Of a stretch of DNA of 64,000 bases, positions 19,787 through 27,094 are shown piece by piece. The DNA comes from Streptomyces sp. NRRL S-31 (lineage in GTDB: Bacteria; Actinomycetota; Actinomycetes; Streptomycetales; Streptomycetaceae), in NCBI RefSeq assembly GCF_000718775.1, contig NZ_JOCB01000003.1, positions 1 through 64,000 on the forward strand, written 5' to 3'. The translations under genes were made by a program, and so were the position numbers. Position 1 is the stretch's first letter; each line of letters starts with the position of its first letter. The notes below the pieces were generated by a model, which was not told the DNA's origin, did not search any database, and worked only from the letters and a program-made list of their open reading frames with translations.

Positions 19787-20467
19787 TCAGGCGCGGGTCG
19801 CCCACACGTAACGGTGTTCCGGGCGGCCCGCGTCGCCGTACTTGAGGGTGAGCCGGGCCCGGCCGGTGCGTTCCAGGAGCTTCAGGTACCGCTGCGCGGT
19901 CTGCCGGCTCACCCCCGTCCGCTCGGCTATCTCCTGGGCGGACAGCGGGTGTTCGGTGCTCAGCAGCGCCTGGCGCACCAGCTCGGCCGTCGTGGGGGAG
20001 TGGCCCTTGGGCAGACCGGGCTCCGACGGGGCGGACAGGGCACCGAAGATGCGGTCCACCTCAGCCTGCTCCGCCTCGCCGCCACCGTCCAGAGTGCGCC
20101 GCAGTTCGGCGTAGGCCTCCAGCTTGGCGCGCAGACCGGCGAAGGCGAACGGTTTCACCAGGTACTGCAACGCCCCCTGCCGCATGGCCGCCTGGACGGT
20201 CGACACGTCCCGGGCCGCCGTCACCATGATCACGTCGGTCTGGTGGCCGCGCCGGCGCATCTCCCGCACGACCGCCAGCCCGGTGTCGTCGGGCAGGTAG
20301 TGATCCATCAGGACGAGGTCCAGCGCCGGAAGGTCCTCCACCCGGCGCAGCGCCTCGGCCGCGTTGTGCGCCTCGCCGGCCACGTGGAAGCCGGGCACCT
20401 TCGCCACGTAGGCGGCGTTGACCCGGGCCACCCGGGTGTCGTCGTCCACCACCAGCACCTCGATCAT
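19787..20467 (-). CDS. CitB/DpiA-family response regulator
   Basis: This 226-residue regulator has acceptor D55 in LVLMDHYLPD and a C-terminal helix-turn-helix (LSAQEIAERTGVSRQTAQRY). It is closely similar to the regulator at 16111-16803 along its whole length, so the two arose by duplication. ATG 20467 is chosen by analogy with that paralogue; GTG 20470 is the neighbouring option. It overlaps the stop codon of the upstream kinase, so the pair is translationally coupled. Confidence 0.92.
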   Translation of the reverse strand: MIEVLVVDDDTRVARVNAAYVAKVPGFHVAGEAHNAAEALRRVEDLPALDLVLMDHYLPDDTGLAVVREMRRRGHQTDVIMVTAARDVSTVQAAMRQGALQYLVKPFAFAGLRAKLEAYAELRRTLDGGGEAEQAEVDRIFGALSAPSEPGLPKGHSPTTAELVRQALLSTEHPLSAQEIAERTGVSRQTAQRYLKLLERTGRARLTLKYGDAGRPEHRYVWATRA

Positions 20468-22161
20468 CACGCTTCCTCCTCGGCGGCGGCCGGGACGTGC
20501 GCCGTCCGCGGGACCGGCACGACCGGGCCGGTGGGCTCCGGCTCCGGTTCCGGCTCGGTCAGCGCCTCGGGCAGCACCACGGTGAACTCCGCGCCACCGC
20601 CGGCGGCCGTGCCCACGGCCGCGCTGCCGCCCTGCCGCTCGGCGAGCCGCCGTACCAGCGACAGCCCGATGCCCCGCTTGCCGTGCGCGGGCGGCTTCTT
20701 GGTGGACCAGCCCTCCGTGAAGACCACCTCCCGCTGCTCCGCCGGGATCCCGGGGCCCGTGTCACGCACCCTGAGGACGACCGTACGGCCCTCCGCGCGC
20801 AACTCGACCTCCACGCGCGCGTGCGGTGTGCCCGCCACCGCGTCGAGGGCGTTGTCCACGAGGTTGCCCACGACCGTGACCAGACCCCGCGGATCGATCA
20901 GCCGGTCCGGCAACCGGGTGTGCTCCGACACCCACAGGGCGACCCCGCGTTCGGCCGCCACGGTCGCCTTGCCGACCAGGAGCGCGGCCAGCAGCGGGTC
21001 CTGGATCTTCTCCGTCACCTGTTCGGCGGTGGCCCGGTGGTCCCCGACCACCTCGCCGACGAACTCCACCGCGTCGTCGTACATCTCCAGCTCCAGCAGC
21101 CCCAGCAGGGTGTGCATGCGGTTGGCGTGCTCGTGGTCCTGGGCGCGCAGCGCGTCGATCAGCCCGCGCGTGGAGTCCAGTTCGCGCCCCAGCTGCTCCA
21201 GTTCGGTGCGGTCGCGCAGGGTGGCCACGGCGCCGCCGTCGTCGGTGGGCATGCGGTTGGCGACCAGGACGCGCTGGCCGCGCACGGTGAGCAGGTCGGT
21301 GCCGGTCACCCGGCCGGCCAGCACGTCCGTCGTACGGCCCGCGCCGAGCGCCTCGTCCGGCAGCCGTCCGACGGCCTCGTCGCCGATGCCCAGCAGCCGC
21401 CGCGCCTCGTCGTTGAGCAGGCGGACCCGGCCGCTCCCGTCCAGCGCGACCACGCCCTCCCGGATGCCGTGCAGCATAGCCTCGCGCTCCGCGAGCAGCG
21501 CGGAGATGTCGGAGAAGGCCAGGTCCCGGGTCTGCCGCTGGACACGGCGCGAGATCAGCCAGGCGGCCAGCGCGCCCACCGCGAGCGCGCCCCCGGCGTA
21601 CGCGAACAGCCCCGGGATGGCGCTGATCAGCCGGGCCCGCACACTGTCGTAGGCGATGCCGACGGAGACCGCGCCGACGATGTGGTGGTCCGCGTCGTAC
21701 AGCGGCACCTTGCCGCGCGCCGAGCGCCCCAGGGTGCCCTTGTCGATCTCCATGACCTCCTGGCCGGCCAGGGCGTCACGGGGGTCGGTGGAGACCTGCC
21801 GGCCGATCTCCGAGGCCGTGGGGTGCGACCAGCGCACCCAGTTCCGGTCCAGCACCACGATGTACTCGGCGTGGGTGGCCCGCCGGATCCGCTCGGCCTC
21901 CCGTTGCACGGGCCCGTTCCTGCTCGGCGGGGCGGCGCGGACGCCCTCGGCGATCTGCGGGTCCTGCGCTGTGGTCTCGGCGATGGCCAGCGCGCGGCGC
22001 ATCGCCTCCTGGTCGAGCTGCTCGCTCAGCGGCGCCAGGAAGAGCCCGGTCGCGAGCACCGCCACCCCCGCGGCGATGGCCACCTGCATCAGCAGCAGCT
22101 GCGAGAACATCCGCCGGGGCAGCCCTAGGCGCAGTCGGCGTGCGGGGGGAGTGGGGCTCAT
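20467..22161 (-). CDS. CitA/DcuS-type sensor histidine kinase
   Basis: The 564-residue kinase has a transmembrane helix (about 20-43) and an extracellular PAS-like sensor (about 44-175, as in citrate and C4-dicarboxylate sensors). A second helix follows (about 180-205), then a cytoplasmic PAS domain and the phospho-acceptor region HEHANRMH with H343. The HATPase domain shows NLVDNALDAV and GKRGIGLSLVRRLAE. The family senses carboxylates directly through the periplasmic-type PAS. It forms an operon with the overlapping regulator and probably serves the ABC transporter downstream. Confidence 0.92.
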   Translation of the reverse strand: MSPTPPARRLRLGLPRRMFSQLLLMQVAIAAGVAVLATGLFLAPLSEQLDQEAMRRALAIAETTAQDPQIAEGVRAAPPSRNGPVQREAERIRRATHAEYIVVLDRNWVRWSHPTASEIGRQVSTDPRDALAGQEVMEIDKGTLGRSARGKVPLYDADHHIVGAVSVGIAYDSVRARLISAIPGLFAYAGGALAVGALAAWLISRRVQRQTRDLAFSDISALLAEREAMLHGIREGVVALDGSGRVRLLNDEARRLLGIGDEAVGRLPDEALGAGRTTDVLAGRVTGTDLLTVRGQRVLVANRMPTDDGGAVATLRDRTELEQLGRELDSTRGLIDALRAQDHEHANRMHTLLGLLELEMYDDAVEFVGEVVGDHRATAEQVTEKIQDPLLAALLVGKATVAAERGVALWVSEHTRLPDRLIDPRGLVTVVGNLVDNALDAVAGTPHARVEVELRAEGRTVVLRVRDTGPGIPAEQREVVFTEGWSTKKPPAHGKRGIGLSLVRRLAERQGGSAAVGTAAGGGAEFTVVLPEALTEPEPEPEPTGPVVPVPRTAHVPAAAEEEA

Positions 22162-22261
22162 ACCGACGACGGTACGTGGGACAGCCGGGAGCGCCCCAGC
22201 GAGTGTGGGGTGGATCTCTTGATCAAGTCATGCCGACAGGGTGGACACGGTCCGCACCGGC

Positions 22262-22308
22262 GGAAACGGCGCCTCCGCCGGTCCGGACCGGGAAACGGCG
22301 ACTCCGCC
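22262..22308. repeat. 18-bp direct repeat in the intergenic region
   Basis: GGAAACGGCG[C/A]CTCCGCC occurs at 22262-22279 and 22291-22308 with one mismatch. The first copy can fold with preceding GGCGGA. It lies downstream of the sucrase/ferredoxin-like gene on the minus strand and may contribute to termination. Confidence 0.5.
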
Positions 22309-22315
22309 TCCGCTC

Positions 22316-23257
22316 CTAGCTCGCCAGCGCCGTCGGCCTCAGTTCCCGGACCTCGACCACGTCCATCCGCGCGGGCGTGCCGAGCACCGCGGTGCCACAG
22401 CTGTCCGGTCGCGGTGGCAGGGACGCCCCCTGCGCGACGGTGACCCGCCACCGGCGGCCGTCGGTGTGGGCGACGGTGACCTCCCAGCGGGCGGCAGCGC
22501 CGTCGGTCCGCACGACGCTGAGCACACCCGCCCGGTACTCGCCCGCGGCCGACCGCACGGCCAGCTCCGCCGCCTGGCCGGGCCGCTCCCACGCGGAGCA
22601 CCCCCGGCACCCCTCGACGACCACGCGCCCCTCCCGCGCGCCGTGCAGCGCCTCCTTGACGGTGTGCGCCCCGGCACGGCCGTAGGCGTAGCCGTACGGC
22701 AGGACGAGCACCGTGGGAGCGAACCGATGTCCACCCAGATGGGTGACCTCCCAGACGCCCCGCACGCCCGACGCGACCAGCTCGGCGGCGAGGGGACGGC
22801 CCAGCAGGGCGCAGCAGCGGTCGCGCTTGCCGTTGGTGCACACGAGCGCCAGTGGCTCTCCCTGGTGGGGCCGCCCGCCGAGCACCGCGCCGAGTGAACG
22901 GTGGTCGCCCGCCCCGAGGCCGGCGAAGTCCAGGTCCAGCAGGCGCCGCGGCTCGCGTGTGGTGGCACTGTGCAGCCATCCACGCCCGGGAACGGTGTGC
23001 GCGGCGTACACCTGCCGCGTCGCGGATGTGCCGGGGTCGGCGTGGCGTCCGGGGCGGCGGATGAGCGCGACGCGGACGCCGGTTCCGTCGGCGGCGGCCT
23101 CCAGGGCCCGGCCCAGCTCGGGGTCCAGGTGGCTGGAGGTCAGGGCCTTCGCGCCCCACGGGCCGGGCTGTTCCAGCAGCAGCCACGTCGTCGCCGTGGC
23201 AGCCGTGCCGGAAACCGGCTCGTCAAGGCTCTGGGAGACGGTCGCACACCTACTCAC
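22316..23257 (-). CDS. Sucrase/ferredoxin-like (thioredoxin-fold Fe-S) protein
   Basis: The 313-residue protein belongs to the Suc_Fer-like family. Its thioredoxin-type ferredoxin region contains CTNGKRDRCCALLGRPLA, then EVTHLGGHRFAPT and a later CRGCSAWERPGQ. The cysteines are consistent with a [2Fe-2S] centre, and members are linked to electron transfer. GTG 23257 is one base from a strong iron box and lacks a clear ribosome binding site. Translation is therefore leaderless, or the box covers the leader. The iron box predicts repression by a DmdR/IdeR-type regulator and expression in iron starvation, so a role in iron use such as siderophore reduction is plausible but unproven. Confidence 0.8.
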   Translation of the reverse strand: MSRCATVSQSLDEPVSGTAATATTWLLLEQPGPWGAKALTSSHLDPELGRALEAAADGTGVRVALIRRPGRHADPGTSATRQVYAAHTVPGRGWLHSATTREPRRLLDLDFAGLGAGDHRSLGAVLGGRPHQGEPLALVCTNGKRDRCCALLGRPLAAELVASGVRGVWEVTHLGGHRFAPTVLVLPYGYAYGRAGAHTVKEALHGAREGRVVVEGCRGCSAWERPGQAAELAVRSAAGEYRAGVLSVVRTDGAAARWEVTVAHTDGRRWRVTVAQGASLPPRPDSCGTAVLGTPARMDVVEVRELRPTALAS

Positions 23258-23276
23258 AGAGGTGAGCCTAACCTGA
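23258..23276 (-). promoter_or_regulatory. Iron box (DmdR1/IdeR-type operator)
   Basis: On the minus strand the site reads TCAGGTTAGGCTCACCTCT. It agrees at 16 of 19 positions with the Streptomyces iron box TTAGGTTAGGCTCACCTAA. It abuts the GTG of the sucrase/ferredoxin-like gene, an ideal position for repression. Confidence 0.82.
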
Positions 23277-23310
23277 CTCGCCCGGGGGCGACTTCCGGCC
23301 CGGGCATGTC

Positions 23311-24576
23311 CTACTCCGGGAGGGGCCGCGGCGGCCGGGGACCGACGTAGTGGCCGGTGGGCCGCATGCGCAGCGGCCGTTCGCCGTACTCCTCCAGGGC
23401 GTGGGCGATCCAGCCCGCGGTCCGTGCGACGGCGAAGATCGTCTCGCCGGCCGTGGCGGGCATGCCGCTGGACGCGGTGAAGACTGCCAGGGCCAGGTCC
23501 ACGTTGGCGTGCAGCGGGGCGTGCCGGGCGGTCGTGGCGACGACGTCCCGGGCCGCGAGCAGCGCGGACTCCGCGCGCGGGACCCGCTCCAGCAGCTCGA
23601 ACAGCACCCGCGCGCGGGGGTCCTCGCCCGTGTACAGCCGGTGGCCGAGACCGGGGACGCGGCGGCCCGCACGCAGCTCCTCGGCGATCACCGGGACCGC
23701 CGTGCCCTGGTCGAGGACGTCCAGGAGCATCCGGTGGGCCAGGCCGCTGGCCGCGCCGTGCAGCGGGCCCTCCAGCACGCCGAGCCCGGCCGAGACGGCC
23801 GCGTAGGCGTGCGCCCGGGCAGAGGCGGCGACCCGGACCGCGAGCGTGGAGGCGGCCAGGTCGTGGTCGGCCAGCAGGGCGAGTGCGGTGTCCAGGACGC
23901 GCAGGGAGGCATCGTCGGCCGGGCGGCCGGAGAGCCGGCCCCACAGGCGGTGGGCCAGCGGACCGTCGTCCTCGCGGTCGTACAGGACCGGCGGCAGGGC
24001 GGCGACCAGGGTGGGGATGAGGGTGCGCGCCGTGTTCAGCACGGCCTCCTCGGACAGGTCGAAGCGCAGCGGGTCCTCCGCCGCCGCGGCGATCGCCGCC
24101 ACCCGCAGCCGGTCGACGGGCGAGGCGTGTTCGGACAGGGCGTCCACCGCGCGGCGGGCGACCTCGACGGTGTCCCGGGGTGCGGTGAACCGCACCCCCG
24201 CGGCCGGCCGGCCGGTCCACAGCCACTCGGCGACCTCCTCGTAGGAGTGGCGGGCGGCCAGTTCCACCGAGTCCACGCCCCGGTAGAAGTACCGGTCCCG
24301 CTCGATCAGCGTGATCCGGGTGCGGACGGACAGGTCACCGCCGGAGCCCGGGCCGCCGGCGGCCTCGCGCCGGTTGCGGCGGGCGAGGGCCTCCACCTCC
24401 CCGGCCTCGAAGGTGCTGGCCCGGCCGCCGGGCTCGCGTCTGCTGCTGAGCAGACCGCGGCTCACGTACGCGTAGACCGTCTCGGGCTTCACACCGAGCA
24501 GTTCGGCGGTCTCCCGGGTGGTCAGCCGGCGCCCGGGGCGGTGGGGGGCGGTGTCGTGATCGCGCATGGAGGTCAC
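23311..24576 (-). CDS. Citrate synthase-like protein with N-terminal helix-turn-helix
   Basis: This is a 421-residue fusion. Residues about 17-65 form an excisionase/MerR-type DNA-binding helix-turn-helix (TTRETAELLGVKPETVYAYV, then a basic wing). The rest is a citrate synthase fold. Catalytic equivalents are visible: histidine in GPLHGAAS, histidine in GLGHRLYTGEDPRA and aspartate in HANVDLALAV. It could be a regulator that reads oxaloacetate or acyl-CoA, an active synthase that binds DNA, or both. GTG 24576 and ATG 24567 are both possible starts. The gene is divergent from a second citrate synthase paralogue across a region with operator-like repeats. Confidence 0.82.
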   Translation of the reverse strand: MTSMRDHDTAPHRPGRRLTTRETAELLGVKPETVYAYVSRGLLSSRREPGGRASTFEAGEVEALARRNRREAAGGPGSGGDLSVRTRITLIERDRYFYRGVDSVELAARHSYEEVAEWLWTGRPAAGVRFTAPRDTVEVARRAVDALSEHASPVDRLRVAAIAAAAEDPLRFDLSEEAVLNTARTLIPTLVAALPPVLYDREDDGPLAHRLWGRLSGRPADDASLRVLDTALALLADHDLAASTLAVRVAASARAHAYAAVSAGLGVLEGPLHGAASGLAHRMLLDVLDQGTAVPVIAEELRAGRRVPGLGHRLYTGEDPRARVLFELLERVPRAESALLAARDVVATTARHAPLHANVDLALAVFTASSGMPATAGETIFAVARTAGWIAHALEEYGERPLRMRPTGHYVGPRPPRPLPE

Positions 24577-24595
24577 CGTAGTCGTCCCTGCACAT

Positions 24596-24629
24596 ATTGA
24601 TGACTACACATTGATTCAATCAACATTGA
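24596..24629. promoter_or_regulatory. Operator-like palindrome and ATTGA repeats between citrate synthase genes
   Basis: The palindrome TTGATTCAATCAA (24611-24623) has six-base arms around one base. ATTGA recurs at 24596, 24610 and 24625, and inverted as TCAAT at 24616. The block is strikingly AT-rich for this chromosome and lies in the 114-base divergent promoter. The helix-turn-helix protein encoded on the left is the obvious candidate ligand. Confidence 0.62.
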
Positions 24630-24690
24630 CAGCAATATCGTCAAGCATGGACAGTCGGATCAAGTTCGGGAACACGTCCGAGGAGGCACC

Positions 24691-25884
24691 GTGACCGCCA
24701 CCAGCCCCAGCCCCAGCGCCACCGCCCCCAGCACCGCCACCCCACTCATCGACGCCCCGCGCGGCCTCGCCGGCGTAGTCGTCGCCGAGACCGAGGTCGG
24801 TGACGTCCGGGGCCGGGAGGGCTTCTACCACTACCGCCAGTACCCGGCCGTCGCCCTCGCCCGCACCCGGAGCTTCGAGGACGTCTGGCACCTCCTCGTC
24901 CACGGCACGCTGCCCGACGCACGCCGCGGCGCCGCCTTCGCCGCCGAGACCGCGGCCCTGCGCCGCCTGCCCGGGGAGGTGCGCGCCGCGCTGCCCGCCA
25001 TCGCCGGGGCCGGCCGGCTCGCCGGACCCCTCGCGGGGCTGCGCACGGCCCTGTCCCTGCTGGGGGCGGCGCGGGGCTTCCGGCCGGTCTACGACATCGA
25101 CGCCGACCGGCGGCGCGCCGACACCGTGGCGGCCTGCGCGGCCGTACCCACCCTGCTCACCGCGCTCCACCGGCTCGGCCGGGGACTGGATCCGGTGGAG
25201 CCGCGCGAAGACCTGCCGTACGCGGCCAACTACCTGTACATGCTGACCGGTTCGGAACCGGACCCGCGCCGCGCCCGTGCGGTCGAGCAATACCTGATCT
25301 CCACCATTGACCACGGATTCAATGCGTCAACCTTCACCGCGCGCGTCATCGCGTCCACGGGCGCCGACGTCGCCGCCTGTCTGACCGGCGCCGTCGGCGC
25401 GCTCTCCGGGCCGCTGCACGGCGGCGCGCCCAGCCGGGCCCTGGACACACTGGACGCGATCGGCACCCCCGACCGGACCGACGCCTGGATCCGCGAGCGG
25501 GTCCTCGCCGGCGACCGGATCATGGGCTTCGGGCACGCCGTCTACCGCACGGAGGACCCCCGCTCACGGATGCTGCGCGAGATCGCCCTCGGCTTCGGGG
25601 GTCCGCGGGTGCGCCTCGCGGTGGAGGTCGAGCGCAGGGTGGAGGCGATCCTCGCCGAGCTGAAGCCCGGCCGGGAACTCCACACCAACGTCGAGTTCTA
25701 CGCCGGCGTGGTCATGGAACTCTGCGGCCTGCCCCGGGAGATGTTCACCCCCACCTTCGCGACGGCGCGGGCGGTGGGGTGGAGCGCCAACATCCTGGAA
25801 CAGGCCGCGGATCCGAAGATCATCCGCCCGGTGGCGCGCTACGTGGGACCCCGGCCCACCGCCGAGGTGCCCGCCGCCGGCTGA
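24691..25884 (+). CDS. Citrate synthase-like protein (CitA/2-methylcitrate synthase family)
   Basis: The 397-residue citrate synthase-fold protein lacks the DNA-binding extension of its divergent neighbour. Catalytic equivalents are the histidines in GPLHGGAPS and GFGHAVYRTEDPR. The third residue, usually aspartate in NVDF, reads glutamate here (HTNVEFYAGV). The product could condense acetyl-CoA or propionyl-CoA with oxaloacetate. The GTG start follows GAGGAGG. The first 20 residues are Ser/Pro/Thr-rich. Confidence 0.85.
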   Translation: MTATSPSPSATAPSTATPLIDAPRGLAGVVVAETEVGDVRGREGFYHYRQYPAVALARTRSFEDVWHLLVHGTLPDARRGAAFAAETAALRRLPGEVRAALPAIAGAGRLAGPLAGLRTALSLLGAARGFRPVYDIDADRRRADTVAACAAVPTLLTALHRLGRGLDPVEPREDLPYAANYLYMLTGSEPDPRRARAVEQYLISTIDHGFNASTFTARVIASTGADVAACLTGAVGALSGPLHGGAPSRALDTLDAIGTPDRTDAWIRERVLAGDRIMGFGHAVYRTEDPRSRMLREIALGFGGPRVRLAVEVERRVEAILAELKPGRELHTNVEFYAGVVMELCGLPREMFTPTFATARAVGWSANILEQAADPKIIRPVARYVGPRPTAEVPAAG

Positions 25885-25948
25885 CACACCCGCCCCGGCA
25901 GCCCTCTTATCCTGGTCCGCAGCCCGTCCACAGGAGAGAGGTCATCCC

Positions 25949-27094
25949 TTGGGGAACACCATGGCGCGGACCAGCCCGGCGCCGCACAGCGTGCCGCACG
26001 GCCGGGACGGCGGCCGAGGTCCGCGGCAGATACCGGTCGTCGTGCTCGCCGGTTTCCTCGGCTCCGGCAAGACCACGCTCCTCAACCATCTGCTGCACCG
26101 CAGCGGAGGCAGCCGCATCGGCGCCATCGTCAACGACTTCGGCGCGATCGAGATCGACGCGATGGCCGTCGCGGGCGCCCTCGGCGACTCGACCGTCTCG
26201 CTCGGCAACGGCTGTCTGTGCTGCGCCGTCGACGCGAGCGAACTCGACGGCTACCTGGACCGGCTCGCCGCGCCGGCCACCGGCATCGACGTGATCGTCA
26301 TCGAGGCCAGCGGACTCGCCGAGCCCTGGGAACTGGTGCGCATGGTCCTCGCCAGCGAGCATCCGGGCATCGTCTACGGCGGGCTGGTCGAGGTGGTCGA
26401 CGCCGCCGAGTTCGACGCCACGCGCGCGAAGCACCCCGAGATCGACCGGCACCTCGCCCTGGCCGACCTGGTGGTCGTCAACAAGCTCGACCGCGCCGAC
26501 GACGCCGACCGGGTCCTGGAGCAGGTCCGCTCGCTCACCGGCCGCGCGGCCGTCGTCCCCGCCACCTACGGCCGCGTCGACCCCGAGTTCCTCTTCGACT
26601 GCCGGCCCGGCGAGGAGCGCGTCGGACAGCTGTCCTTCGACGACCTCCACGCGCACGGGGCGGAGGACGGCCACGCCGCACACCTGCACACCGGCTACGA
26701 CAGCCTGTCCTTCACCGCCGACGTCCCCCTGGAGCCCCGTCGGCTCATGCGGTTCCTGGACAGCCGGCCCGAGGGGCTGTACCGGATCAAGGGGCATGTC
26801 GACTTCGGGCCGTACGACCCGGGCAACCGCTACACCGTGCACGCCGTCGGCCGGTTCCTGCGCTTCTACCCGGAGCCCTGGGCACCCGGCACGCCCCGCC
26901 TCACCCAGCTCGTGCTGATCGGTTCCGGCATCGACGCGCAAGCCCTCCGCACGGAGCTGGAGGCGGGCCAGGACGACACCCCACACGCCGATGAACACGG
27001 CATGTGGGGCGTCCTGCGCTACGTCCAGGGACCGGAGGAAGCGGAAGCCGACGTGGACGACGCGCAGGACCCGCCCTTCGACGACGGGCCCTAG
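25949..27094 (+). CDS. CobW/G3E-family GTPase (putative metal chaperone)
   Basis: The 381-residue GTPase has P-loop GFLGSGKTTLLNHLL, the metal-binding motif GCLCCAV (CxCC), Walker B-like IEASGLAEP and NKLD for guanine recognition. A His-rich loop follows at about 230-250 (HAHGAEDGHAAHLHTG), then a CobW C-terminal domain and an acidic tail. Such proteins deliver zinc or cobalt to client enzymes. TTG 25949 lies seven bases from GGAGAGAGG, whereas ATG 25961 has only a weak site, so TTG is preferred. Its stop overlaps the convergent parC stop within CTAG. No Zur box was recognised upstream. Confidence 0.88.
   Translation: MGNTMARTSPAPHSVPHGRDGGRGPRQIPVVVLAGFLGSGKTTLLNHLLHRSGGSRIGAIVNDFGAIEIDAMAVAGALGDSTVSLGNGCLCCAVDASELDGYLDRLAAPATGIDVIVIEASGLAEPWELVRMVLASEHPGIVYGGLVEVVDAAEFDATRAKHPEIDRHLALADLVVVNKLDRADDADRVLEQVRSLTGRAAVVPATYGRVDPEFLFDCRPGEERVGQLSFDDLHAHGAEDGHAAHLHTGYDSLSFTADVPLEPRRLMRFLDSRPEGLYRIKGHVDFGPYDPGNRYTVHAVGRFLRFYPEPWAPGTPRLTQLVLIGSGIDAQALRTELEAGQDDTPHADEHGMWGVLRYVQGPEEAEADVDDAQDPPFDDGP

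Noticed and set aside
17025..19805. 926-codon minus-strand frame across the ABC transporter operon
   Set aside because: It runs antisense to three well-defined genes and has no family similarity.
22316..24226. 636-codon minus-strand frame over the sucrase/ferredoxin-like and citrate synthase genes
   Set aside because: Only codons from GTG 23257 encode the recognised protein. The rest is out of frame within the citrate synthase gene, and the iron box marks the true 5' end.
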